DNA from: Ailanthus altissimus | Lineage: Eukaryota > Streptophyta > Magnoliopsida > Sapindales > Simaroubaceae | DNA length: 64,000 nt | NCBI GenBank assembly: GCA_946807835.1 | Contig: CAMPEX010000001.1 | Location: 7,951,001 to 8,015,000 of the forward strand | Reading direction: 5' to 3' | Shown here: in pieces, positions 22,982 to 33,745 of the stretch | Position numbering within the stretch: position 1 is the first letter of the stretch | How the letters are laid out: the number at the start of each line of letters is the position of its first letter | Program-made: the position numbers and the translations under genes | Notes under the pieces: generated by a model | Database searches by the model: none | What the model saw: only the letters and a program-made list of their open reading frames with translations | What the model was told of the DNA's origin: nothing

Positions 22982-23563
22982 AAAAAAAAGGTGTAAATTC
23001 TTAACCCTCAAAAAAATCAATTTGCAAAATTTGTTTTGTCATTTTTGGCTTTGTTTCTATTTTAGAATTATAAGCTTCCATGAATTGTGATAAGATCAAG
23101 AAATGTGCAAGAATTTTGTAACATATAAATTGTTTTATGCTTTAGTGTTAAATTTTTGTTGAGGGAATATATAAAAAAGAGTAGTGTTATGTTTATCAAA
23201 TTGAGATATATATTTTGTATCTCAAATAATGTGTTATTAATTAATAATTGTCACGTATTAATAATTTTTAATATTAATTAATAATTGTCACGTATTAATA
23301 ATTTTTAATTTTATAATACTAATTAATAATAACCACATCAGTTAAAATACGTGAGCAAATAAATTTTCTTAACAAGACTTGGGCCGAAAATCAAATAGAA
23401 GAAGATAGACAATCCAACCAAAGCTTAGAGCTTTCAAGACAAGTGCCAAATTAAACGAGAAGCAGCAAGACAAAAGAAAACAAAATGAAAAGTCAAGATG
23501 AGTGTTATAAAAGATGATAAAGAAATAAGCTTGCAGAACAGAGAAGGAGAGGCAAGAAAAAGA
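22982..23563 (+). other. 3' flank of the GT14 gene with a short tandem repeat
   Basis: AT-rich presumed 3' untranslated and intergenic DNA. At 23234-23312 a unit containing TAATTGTCACGTATTAATAA occurs twice in tandem. The minus-strand frames at 23369-23637 carry no recognisable domain. Confidence 0.5.
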
Positions 23564-24720
23564 AAACGAGAGCTGCAAAACCATATTTCAATAAGTATAA
23601 AAGAAAATTTTCTAATACGATATAAAGTTTGTATCACAACTACGGCATTATTGAATAAAAAGAATTATTAAAAATAAATGGTAAATTTGTATATTATAAA
23701 ATAAATTAAATTACATTAATGGATGTATTGTTATTGTTGGACTTTGGGATTAAACCTACAATAGGCGCTTATGAGGGTGCTCAACTCACTACTCCATTAT
23801 TTCATTATTATTAAGATGAGTTATGGTACACTTTTTAAATAGATTTTTAAATTATTTTTTTTAAATGATGTGTTAAATAATAATTTAATGGTAAAATTGT
23901 ATAATTTTTAAAATTATTTATTACACTATTTCATCACTCAATGATTATTTAATATATTATTTGGTATAAAAAATTTTGAAATATTATTTAAGAAGTATAG
24001 ATTATTCTTATTAGAATATCAAAATTTTCATTTAAATTATTAATGAGATAAAGTTTATATTATTGAATAGAGCAAAGTTAAAAAAAAAAGAAAAAAAAAA
24101 CTTATTCTTCTGGTTAACATGCCCCGCTAATAACTAATTCAAGGACTTAAGAGTAGTTCTTTGTTAGCAAACCTCGATATGGAATAATGGTATTCAAGAA
24201 GGGTTACTGTGTAAAAAGACTCAAATGGTTCGTAAGTGTGAAACAAAGTAGAAATTGAGTTATTTCAGTCCCATAGCTAGTTGAGATTGTTTTGGTGCCA
24301 CAAAGCATTTGCTAATAACGATTTTAGTTTATTGAGCATGAAATTAAGGTATTTATATATTTATCTCATTTTGCTCAATTATTTACGGTTAGAGATAATG
24401 AAAAGAAGAGAAAAAATTATACCTTTTAGCATTTTTGTTTTTTATTTTTGAAAATATATACCAAAGATAGAGTTGGAATTATGAGGGCTAAAATAGCAAA
24501 ATAAAAAAAATTACAAGTGGAATTTATATTTTGTATTTGTGGCGGAGTCAAAATGACAACATTAAGAATTTATATGGCATAAAGCTTAAATATTTATTCT
24601 GAAGAGTTAAAATTATATAAAAAAGAATTATTTAAAACATTTGTTCGGCCTGATCCCAACCTTTTTAGCTCAAGGTATAAATCAAGAGTGTTTTCATTTT
24701 TTTTCCGAATTGGATTAGAT
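23564..24720. repeat. Direct duplication, copy 1 (with MITE insertion)
   Basis: Aligns in the same orientation with 27470-28335, for instance through ATAAATGGTAAATTTG, TTGGACTTTG and GAGATTGTTTTGGTG. It is longer than copy 2 because of a roughly 200-bp insertion at 23814-24013 and other small differences. No coding potential was seen. The copies flank a decayed retroelement stretch (24.87-27.3 kb). Confidence 0.8.
23814..24007. mobile_element. Small MITE-like insertion in duplication copy 1
   Basis: Present here and cleanly absent from the matching place in copy 2, where CATTATTATTA runs straight into GTATATC (27717-27736). The insertion is flanked by TTATTA at 23808-23813 and 24008-24013. 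Its ends form an imperfect inverted repeat (TATGGTACACTTTTTAAATA against the reversed ATCTATACTTCTTAAATAAT). TTA-type target duplications are usual for Harbinger/Tourist MITEs, but the class is not certain. Confidence 0.65.
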
Positions 24721-24872
24721 TGGAATCCGAATGATCGTGGAGTTGAATTGGGGAATCCAAATGAGAATAGTTGTTCATTTATAGTTTATGAATCCAAATT
24801 TTTGGGAATAATTTCTGTCAGGCACCAATCCAAATATTGTTTTGAGTGTAATGTAAGAGATTTTTGAGTTGT

Positions 24873-25946
24873 CGGGCTAGAATTGTGCATTCTATTTGGC
24901 AATGTTGAAATTGGTATTGAGCGAGAATCGAGCTAAGATGAGTTGCAAGCTAAACAGATTAAAAAGATCTAAAGAATACAAGAAACACAAGGTTAATAGC
25001 AGGCATCGGTCGGATGGCCATCGTCGGTCCTCCGACGCTTAAGTTAGATGATGACTTAGTGGTAATTAAGTCCTTAAGATTTTTTCCTTTAAAGAGAATA
25101 TGGAGTTTAAAGAGAAGTTGGAGAAAGTGTTTCTTATACTAGAATTATTATCTTAGTTTGAATTTTTTCTCACCTATATTCATAATTAGAGATAAAACTT
25201 AAGCTTAAAGGGAATCAGTCTGAAAATTACCCCTTAAGGGTGACACATGGTAAAACATAATTGGATAAGTATCCTTATTATGAGAAATTTTTTAGAGAAT
25301 TAACTCAAGTGGAGCAAAAAAGTAATTAGACCCCCCTCCCAACATTTGGAGTACTAAGTTTTTTCTTGATTATGCATTTTTTTAGAGTAATCAGCTCGAG
25401 TAGATAAACTAGGAGCACAAGAGTCAACATGCTTTGTCCCCCTAAAGTCAACAGATTTAGTGCTGGACTTACTTAACAACTCCAAATAGTCTCTAATCTA
25501 TATGTAAGCAGATGGTAGGAGCCTGTACTTGTTGACGTGTAAACTTACCATTAGCTATTTAGAAATTTCTCTTATCACATCTTATCCTTAGGCGTATTCA
25601 ACAACTGACGTGGCTACAGCTGCACCACTAAGGGACCCAATAGTGATGTGGCAGGGCCTGAACTCTACTGATATGTTACCCATTAAAGGGTCCCATGATG
25701 ATGTGACATGTAATTTGTCTATAATATCATGTCCTCTGACAGTAATACTGAGTGGTGACACGTGTTCTAACACAAATCTTACTCAATAACATCTTTGGGC
25801 TAAGTTCTGAAGACTTAAATATTTGGACCGGCACTCAATCGTTAAAACAGTCCATTTTGAATCGGTTGCCCATGAAGAGAACTATACCCGAGTGTCAAGT
25901 TAGACTTTTATTAGTGAATTAGGTGTCACCTAATTTTTTTCCTAAC
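24873..25946 (+). mobile_element. Probable decayed LTR of a Ty3-gypsy (Tat-like) element
   Basis: It starts TGTCGGGCTAG and ends TTCCTAACA. It contains the GC-rich line CATCGTCGGTCCTCCGACGC followed by TTAAGTTAGATGATGACTTA, a pattern familiar from LTRs of Tat-lineage plant gypsy elements. A second trace of this pattern is at 57490-57530. No clean target duplication or primer-binding site was found, so the limits are tentative. Confidence 0.45.
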
Positions 25947-27300
25947 ATCGACCTCTCTAATTCCTAATGTTAAGACGAGGAGTTAGTAGAAACTATACTT
26001 TAGTGATATATAGCAAACTTTCCTTGGTGCTTCCAATTTCTCTTTCCATTGTTTTTCACCCTTCTGAGCGGCCTATATTGCTTGTTGTTGTCTTCGGAGC
26101 TAGGGAGACTCTCTTATTTGATGTTACTGGCCACGTTTTACTTGCTCTTTCCTTTTGTTCCCTTAGTGCTATTGGGTAAGATATCTCAAACTCATACGTG
26201 CTACTCAAAAGCTCACTGATCTTATTGCTCAAACCTTTACTAAACTTACTAGAAATGGTTCTAATGTGCTCAATGAGCAATACTTGAAAGAGGTTGGACT
26301 TATTAGCTCTTTCCCTCTGAGACTTCTAAGTTAGGTTAGTACGCCCTAAACTTTAGCCCTTCTACTAGTTGTGCATAGCACTTAGTAAGGTTTTGTTGGC
26401 ATTGTGATTTGGTTTTCACTCTAGCTGAAAGCTTTCGTTGCCACAAGGGCAATTTTTATTCCTACGTCCTCAGGCCGTTTAGAGTCAATCATGAAATTGG
26501 AGAGTAAAGATTGGATATAGGATCTGAGGAAAGATCTCCCAAACTTTTTGCAGGTCCTAGGTGCTAGGGTTTTAGCTTGAGATAGTTTTTCTTCTTTCCC
26601 TGCATCTAAGCAAGAAGGAATGGCTTCTTTAGGAGTCAAGAAGGATAAGTACAAGCAACGGTTCACTCCTCTAGCAAAGGAGCTTGTTGTTGCTTATAAG
26701 GTGCTGTCACGAAAGGCTAAGTAGAGAAAGACACTCTCTCAGAAAAAAATGAAGAGCTGACTAAGACTATCTCGAGGTTACACACTACAATAAACCTTAT
26801 TGAGATGAGGCTTTGCGAATCTATCCCGGAGGCCCTAAGTCGCATTCACCACAAGGTGACTGAAGTATACTTCAATCTAGACTTCAGCTTTCTGGAGCTA
26901 AAGGCGCCAGTTGCTAAGAGAGTAAACAATGTTGTCAAAGGTTCGACTAGCTATGCCATCCCAAGTGAACTTAATATTGCCAAGAAAGGATTCAGTAAGG
27001 ACCCTATTGAAACTGATATTCCCATAGACTCAGCTACTCAGAGAGCTAATTAAGGGAGATGATAAGGATGGAGATGGTGACGGAGATGGAGATGAAGAGC
27101 CACCTCTCACTGTGACCCCTCTAGTTGTTGTGTACTGAGCCCGAGCTCCCCTTTGCTGCTTGCTAGCTTATCTGTTGACTGAACTACTTTCTACTTATAG
27201 TTATAGGAAGTTTATCTTCACAACTGTTGGATAATTGTTACAAACTATTCTAAAACTATGTGCTAGTTCTATGCTACATATGAGATCACTATGGCTCCTT
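25947..27300 (+). pseudogene. Decayed retroelement internal region
   Basis: It follows the probable LTR and keeps scattered open frames, the clearest at 26805-27053. That frame reads through EALSRIHHKVTEVYFNLDF, with a Leu- and Asp-containing stretch like the coiled-coil tails of plant gypsy-type gag or transposon proteins. Stops separate it from upstream coding-like DNA at 26440-26760 on the same strand. I cannot assign a specific domain. The opposite-strand frames at 26056-26280 and 26421-26666 look like shadows. Confidence 0.35.
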
Positions 27301-27469
27301 TTTAGGACTATTTGTAGGATATACTTAACGACGTAGATGATGTTAAGTAGTGTTTAAGTTTTCTTGTAGTCTTTATGACGTGGTGATCTCGACCACTTTC
27401 TTAGCCATGTGTGGGGTAGTTTTGTATAGAGTAGGGAATGAAAGGAATAGTAGTCATTTACTATTTAAT

Positions 27470-28335
27470 GAACGAGAGGTGAAAAATAATATTCCGACAA
27501 GCATAAAAGAAATTATTTTAATAGAGTATAAAGTTTGAATCTCAACTTTATAAGTATGATATACTGAATAAGAAATTTTTTGAAAAATAAATGGTAAATT
27601 TGCATATTACAAAATTAATTAATTACATTGATGGATGTGTTGTTATTATTGGACTTTGAGATTAAACCCACATTAGGCACTTCATGGATGGTGCTCAATT
27701 CATTACTTCATTATCTCATTATTATTAGTATATCAAATTTGTCTTTATTAAGTAGAGCGAAGATTTTTTTTTTAAAAAAAGACAGTATATCTCTATGACA
27801 AAGTAGAAATTGAGTCTCAATCACAGATTGAGACTCTTCTTTTAGCTATTTGAGATTGTTTTGGTGACACATAAAGCATTTGCTAACAACGACTTTAGTT
27901 TATTGAGCATGAAATCAAGGTATTTTTTTTTATATTTATCTCATTTTGCTCAATTATTTACAGTTAGAGATAATGAAAAGAAGAGAAAAAATATTACCTT
28001 TTAGCATTTTTGTTTTTTATTTTTGAAAATATGTGCCAAAGATAGAGTTGGAATTATGAGGGCTAAAATGGAAAAATTAAAAAAATTACAAGTGGAAATT
28101 ATATTTTGGATTTGTGGGGAGTCAAAATGACAATATTAAGAAATTGTATTGCATAAAAAAAGCCTAAAATATGTATTCTGAATAGTTAAAATTATGAATA
28201 AATATTTATTTAAAACATTTGTATGTATGGCCTTAGCCCGAGCCCCTTCAAGCCCTATGATAATCGATAGCTCTCCCTTCTTAGCTCAAGGGATTAATGT
28301 GTTTATCTGAATTTCGAATGAGATTGGTTTCTTAT
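27470..28335. repeat. Direct duplication, copy 2
   Basis: Same-orientation partner of 23564-24720, lacking its MITE. The two copies have diverged by many point changes and short gaps, so the duplication is not recent. Confidence 0.8.
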
Positions 28336-28860
28336 AAAATTATAAATACACTCTTATTACGAAGAATTTGTATAATAAAAATTTAGAAAATTAATTTATG
28401 AAGGTAACAACAACAACATCATTTAATATTATATTGATCATAATAATATCATTTTTTTGTAAATAATAATTAGTAATATTATTATTTTATTATATTTAAT
28501 ACGTAATATTATTATTTTATTATATTTAATAACATGATATGTTAGGGTTATAAATTAAAGGATATCTTTGTTTCAGTAATTTGGTTTAATTTTTAATTTT
28601 GTCCCACAAGTTTTTAAAAAGTAAATTTATCTCAACTTGTTAGTAACATTTTCCTTTTTTTTTTTAGTCAGAAAGATAAAATTAGAATTCAACACAAAAA
28701 TTTGAAGTGAGCCAACAAAAGAAATATATGTCAATCATGAATTGGTTATGCTCACTAAAAAATTTAAAAAAAACACTTGGCACATTTTTATATATTTAAA
28801 TTTTAATGATTATTTTATAATTAAATTAACTAATTTAAATATGAGGACGGCGACAACCAC
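28336..28860. other. AT-rich intergenic DNA
   Basis: No gene seen. A 31-bp unit (GTAATATTATTATTTTATTA and the bases after it) is duplicated in tandem at 28471-28533. Confidence 0.6.
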
Positions 28861-29180
28861 CAGACTCCAATGATAAAAATAACCAAAATTTATATTATTA
28901 AACTTTTTTTTTTTATCTACACAATAATTAAGTTATTTTTTATCAAAAAATACTAAATATAATGGAAAGGGTGACAACTACCGCAACTCCCTCATCAAAT
29001 GGTGGAGCAGTAACTTGCACCACCCCACCATTTGATGAGGGTGTGGTGGCCACTGCCATCTCTATTATGTTTGGCCTTCTTTTATTTTTTTTTATAGTTA
29101 AAAATAACTTTATTATTGTGTAAATAAAAAAAAAAGAGTCTAATAATATAAATTTTAATAATTTTTATCGTTGGAGTTTA
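28861..29180. repeat. Foldback (long-hairpin) MITE
   Basis: The whole 320 bp folds on itself. GACTCCAATGATAAAAAT at 28863-28880 pairs with ATTTTTATCGTTGGAGTT at 29161-29178, with one mismatch. The inner stem is perfect: 28989-29005 pairs with 29025-29041, around CCTCATCAAATGGTGG. Only about 20 bases remain unpaired at the tip, and arms of about 150 bp match with scattered mismatches. No coding frame is present. Confidence 0.8.
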
Positions 29181-31398
29181 ACAACATAGACTTTTATTTT
29201 TAAATAATTTATTTTATAAAAAATAAATTATTTTATTTATTAATAATCACTTTATTTAAAGATTTACAAATAGAGAAAGAGTGAAAATAAAATTTACTTT
29301 ATTTAATACAATAATTAAATATAAAATATTTTATTTAATTAAATTATATAAATGAATAGATAAAATTATATCACGTACTCAAAATTAAATTAAATAAAAA
29401 TTATCGATTCAATTCTATCGGCTCATAAAAAGTAAAATTATTAGTGCATAAAAAATAAATTTTTTTTAGTGAAAACTAACGGGATCCTACTAATAATTGG
29501 AATAAAATGAACCTTTTTAGAATTGGTGAGACCAAATTAAGAATTAAACCAAATTCTTAAAATAAAGATGTGCTTTTCTCTAATGTTTTTTTTTCTTTTT
29601 TATCCGAATAAGATAATGAAATTCAAGGACAATATAGTAATTTTAGATTTTAATCTTCTCCCATGATTCCCAATCACGCAGGGGGTGGGGGGTGGGTGAG
29701 GATTTCAATTCTCATTCCCAACTCGTAATTTACCCACATATTAATTTTCGTTTTCCTTTTTATTTTTAAAAGTAAACATTTACATGAGTTTCATTCATGA
29801 TCCCCATTCCCTAATACTGATTTGTAAATACGCCAAAGTACCTTCTTTTAATCACACACATGCTTTACCTCCGGCAAGCAACTGTTTTTTTTAAACCAAC
29901 TGAATCAAGAAGATTTCTTTTGTTATTATTTGTGAAGGAAATGCCGAGAATGTGTGTGTGCAATATGTTATATATTGTGATGGTGTTTTTGCATTGCTTC
30001 CGTCTGTGTGAGAATAATTCTTTTTATCTCCCCTTAGTTGAGGGGTTGAATTATTTAGTTATAAAGTGTATATTATTAATCGAAATATTATCATTTTTTA
30101 TTTTTTTTATAAGGGAGTCATATTATTTGCTAATTACTAATAAAAAAATTCCTCACCTTGTATCTTTGATGTTGTTTTTTTAATGGAATTCAGCTTCTTT
30201 CAAAAAAAAAAATATCACACACATCTTAATGTGTTATTATATGAACTAAAGAAATAGGAATCGAAAACATTCATCTTATCCAAATGATAATTATGATTGA
30301 TGTTGTATTTTAAATAATAATCAATTTTAGTGTTAGGTATTTTCTTGACATAGTTATTACGAGCAATTTAAGGGGGGAAAAAAAAAGATTATCACAGTAA
30401 ATCAGTGACATGGGTGAAATACATTCGAACAGTGATCAATAATCTTCTTAACCATCAGATCATAACTCATAAACATATCACTAAATAAGTGCTCAATAGT
30501 CAATACTTAATTTTGGTGGGAGATTAAGCCACAAGAATTCGTTTCTTAATAAAGTAGTAACCAAGTAAAAAACAGATTATTGTAATGTTGTTTGTTTGCA
30601 AACATTTGTTATAAAAAATTATTTCTATGAGCTGCAGCATTCAGTGTTCAATGATGTAGCATTGAACATACTAAAATTGGCACCACGGCGTTCACACACA
30701 TCTTCTTCTCATATTCAATCTTTATTTTTGACCCTTACTTATTTATTTAATAAATTATTAATATAACTTTAATTTTTTATTAATTTTAAATTTAAAATTA
30801 AATACATATTTAATTTTGAATCATCAAATTTTAATAATAATATTTTAATATTACCTATTTACAAACATCTATAGTAGGAAAAAAATTCCAACCAACCCCA
30901 AGATTTTGAATGAAGATTTTTCCACCCATCTTATCACAAAAATCCTATTTTTTATATACAAAATTTGTGGTTTTGATGCTCTAGAAACCCACCTAAATTA
31001 AGAACCATGATCAATTAATGTGTATTGATTAAGGAATAAAACTTATGGTTAGAATGAGCCCCCCCATCACACCTAGCAATCTAATAAAAGATCTCAATGT
31101 TGTAGCCAACTATTATGACAATAATTAAAGGGAAACTTATGGTTAGAAATAAAACTAGGTTTGTGATCACCAAGAATCAAAAGAGCAAGTGAGCAACCAA
31201 TCAATCAATTTAACCCTACATTCACTATTCCACCTCTCTCTCTCTCCCCCTCTCCATTTGATTCTTTAAGCAACTTTTAACAGCAGCCACAAGCAGCTTT
31301 TCCCTACTCACCCGTGACCCACCCACCATTCTCAAACCTCAGAAATCTCACATTTCCATCATTTTGTATCAATAATATGATTAGTAATGAATAATGAA

Positions 31399-31431
<33 letters not shown>

Positions 31432-32640
31432 GGGTTTAATTATGACCATGAAATTGGCCAATTGGGTGATCCATGCCCTTGTCCCCTGGTTGCTTTATTT
31501 CAGTAGCTGGCACATGGAGAATGACAAGAAGTTTATTAGACATGATTTTGAAACTTGTGATGTGTGATAAACTTGTCAATTAAATTAGATGAGGTGTCTT
31601 AATCAAATCGAGGTTAAATATCAAGCTTGAATTTTATATGTTGTGATTCAGAATGCAGATTTAAGAGCACCTGCTCACATTGTTTCATAATTCTTTGTCA
31701 AGTTCCTGATATAAAAACAATGTTTCCTGCTATTTTAAAATCTCAATATCTTATAAGATTAATGCTAATGGACCAACAAATTTCAGCCTACGATTGATAG
31801 ACTTTTATAGATTAGTATCTTTCTTTCTTTTCTTTTTTTTTTTATACGAGGAAGGGAATTCAAATTCTTTAGTGAAAGTAAATGTATTGCCCACTTTTAT
31901 TACAGATCTATTAACACAAATATTATAGATTAAATTTTTTGTGCTTATATAAAAAAATTAGCTCTATGAAATAATAAAGCTATCATGCCGTAATTATGAC
32001 AGAATTTTTTTTTTTAAAAAAATATATAAATTATGATATACAATCAAAAGTTTAAAATATATAATAAAAGAATTTAAAACAATAACAAAATAATAATAAT
32101 AATAATAATAAAATGACTATCATAATAGTCTTTGCCTGATAGGAGTAACGCAAATTACTATTTGAAAGAATAATATAATTGAATTTTAACGATTTATTGA
32201 CAAATTTATTATAAAAAAAAGTGAATTATGTAATTTAATAAAGAAAAATATTTCCAAAAAAAAAAGGTATTAATATTAACGAGGTTTTGGATTCGAGGGA
32301 TGTTAATTTCAAGCAAATAATGAAAAAAAAAAAAACCTATTTCATTTACAATTCGAATAAGATTTTATATTTTAAAAAAAATGAAAGATAACAAATTTTC
32401 AAATAAACACAAGATAAGAGATAAAAATTTTTTTCCGAAATTGTCAATTCATAAAGATTCTATAAACGAAGTCAGTATATATTCAATTTTCTCCAAGTTT
32501 TTTTTCTTTTTTCATCAACATACTCTTCCACTCAAGCCATCAAATTTTCTATCCTAATTTTCAAAGTAAAAAAGAAAATTAAATAAAACGAAAATTCAAA
32601 AATTACTTGTCCTAATTTTCTTTTGCTTCACTCGAACTTG
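29181..32640. other. Intergenic DNA between the foldback element and BBX32
   Basis: AT-rich with no supported gene. The open frame at 29860-30183 is hydrophobic and low-complexity with no family resemblance. A CT dinucleotide run occupies 31400-31427, followed by ordinary AT-rich DNA. AAT repeats lie at 32091-32112. Confidence 0.55.
31400..31427. repeat. (CT)n microsatellite
   Basis: About fourteen uninterrupted CT units. Confidence 0.9.
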
Positions 32641-32673
32641 ATTTCTATCAACTCATCAACCAGCACGTGCCAC

Positions 32674-33465
32674 TCAAACGTTACATTCAGCCCAGCCCTC
32701 ATCTAAATCCTGACTAGAACTGGATCTTCTCCCCATTGCCGTCACACGTGCGAGCTTCGTTTCAACGGCCAGGATAAACTTAGCTGGCACTCCAGACACC
32801 GCCTCAAGCCTTTTCAGATTCTGACACGTGGCTACCGATCTGTCAAGCCTTTTCAACCCCATCCAAAACGACGCCGCTAAGCAAACCCGGAAGGGCAACC
32901 CCGTCGACCTCCCAAAACACAACTCCAATGCTTGACACGCCAAAGGAACAACTATATTACCATTAAACCCCAGCCTTTTGCACCAGATAACAAAAACACC
33001 ATCGGCCTTAGAATCTACAACCTTTTCTCTTCCGGAGAATCTCGGCCGCTTAGCCGAAATTTCGCCTGAAATATCCGATCCAGAACTCGAAGTATTAACC
33101 CTTTTGCCCTCTTTTCTTTTCTGACTCGATGGGATCGTTTTCTTTACAGCAGAGCTTTCAGTGGAAGAGATGCAATCTGTTGAAGAAGAAGAAGATGGAA
33201 TTGCAGCTGCATCAATAGGATTTCCGTATGAACAAGATGGGCAAATGGGTTGTGATAACGTTGATGATCTCTCACCAGAAATGAACTTTCCGGTCAAACA
33301 TTTACAGTGAGAGCACAAAGCTTGGCGAACATGGCGAGCAACAAGAAAGTTAGCTTGATGAACCCTAGCGTCGCACTGGAAGCAAAGAAAAGCCGAGTCC
33401 GAGGCACAGTGGAGACATGCTTCTTGCTGGCAAAGTTCACAAACTCTTCCTCCATTGAGTTTCAT
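32674..33465 (-). CDS. BBX32: B-box zinc finger protein, BBX32 type
   Basis: BBX32 is a nuclear regulator that modulates light signalling and flowering by binding other B-box proteins. This is an uninterrupted 263-codon frame, as expected for single-exon BBX32 genes (225 residues in Arabidopsis). It has one N-terminal B-box: C9, C12, C20, D23, C28, C31, D32, H36 and H45 fit the zinc-binding pattern C-x2-C-x7-C-x2-D-x4-C-x2-CD-x3-H-x8-H. A further C51-x2-C54 pair is not a complete second box, and no CCT domain is present, as in structural group V. A serine-rich linker and a basic patch, KRKEGKR (116-122), follow. The C-terminal half (FVIWCKRLGFNG, AASFWMGLKRLD, AKFILAVETKLAR, ending EGWAECNV) matches the conserved tail of BBX32, which separates it from the short BBX30/31. 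The start is the first ATG in frame, ahead of the box. A TATA-like site lies about 145 bp upstream. Confidence 0.93.
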   Translation of the reverse strand: MKLNGGRVCELCQQEACLHCASDSAFLCFQCDARVHQANFLVARHVRQALCSHCKCLTGKFISGERSSTLSQPICPSCSYGNPIDAAAIPSSSSSTDCISSTESSAVKKTIPSSQKRKEGKRVNTSSSGSDISGEISAKRPRFSGREKVVDSKADGVFVIWCKRLGFNGNIVVPLACQALELCFGRSTGLPFRVCLAASFWMGLKRLDRSVATCQNLKRLEAVSGVPAKFILAVETKLARVTAMGRRSSSSQDLDEGWAECNV

Positions 33466-33604
33466 TATTGATTAGTTCTCTGGTGATTTTGAGAACAAGG
33501 GATCTAATTGCGTTTTTGTTATGAGTTGGGAGATGGGTTGAAGTTGATGATGATGATGAAAAAAAATGGAGAGAGATCAAATGGAGGCCAAGAGAGTCCG
33601 TATG

Positions 33605-33613
33605 GTTATAAAG
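33605..33613 (-). promoter_or_regulatory. TATA-like box of BBX32
   Basis: On the minus strand it reads CTTTATAAC, about 145 bp before the start codon, with a pyrimidine-rich stretch around it. It would place transcription start near 33575 and give a leader of about 110 bases. Confidence 0.5.
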
Positions 33614-33745
33614 AGAATCAATCAATGGAATGAGAGGAAAAGATTTGAGAAGAAGTGAGAGGGAGAGATTTGAGGAGAAAGAAAACGCGAGAAAATGAGA
33701 GAAATTGAAGGCGGTGGTGGTGATGACAAGTGACAGGGAAATCAA

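Noticed and set aside
23369..23637. Overlapping Phe/Ser-rich frames on the minus strand
   Set aside because: Low complexity from an A-rich plus strand, and partly within the duplication.
29860..30183. 107-codon hydrophobic frame
   Set aside because: T-rich low-complexity DNA with no start context, domain or partner exons.
33437..33745. 102-codon frame overlapping the start of BBX32
   Set aside because: It covers the pyrimidine-rich leader and promoter of BBX32 and has Ser/Leu low complexity only.
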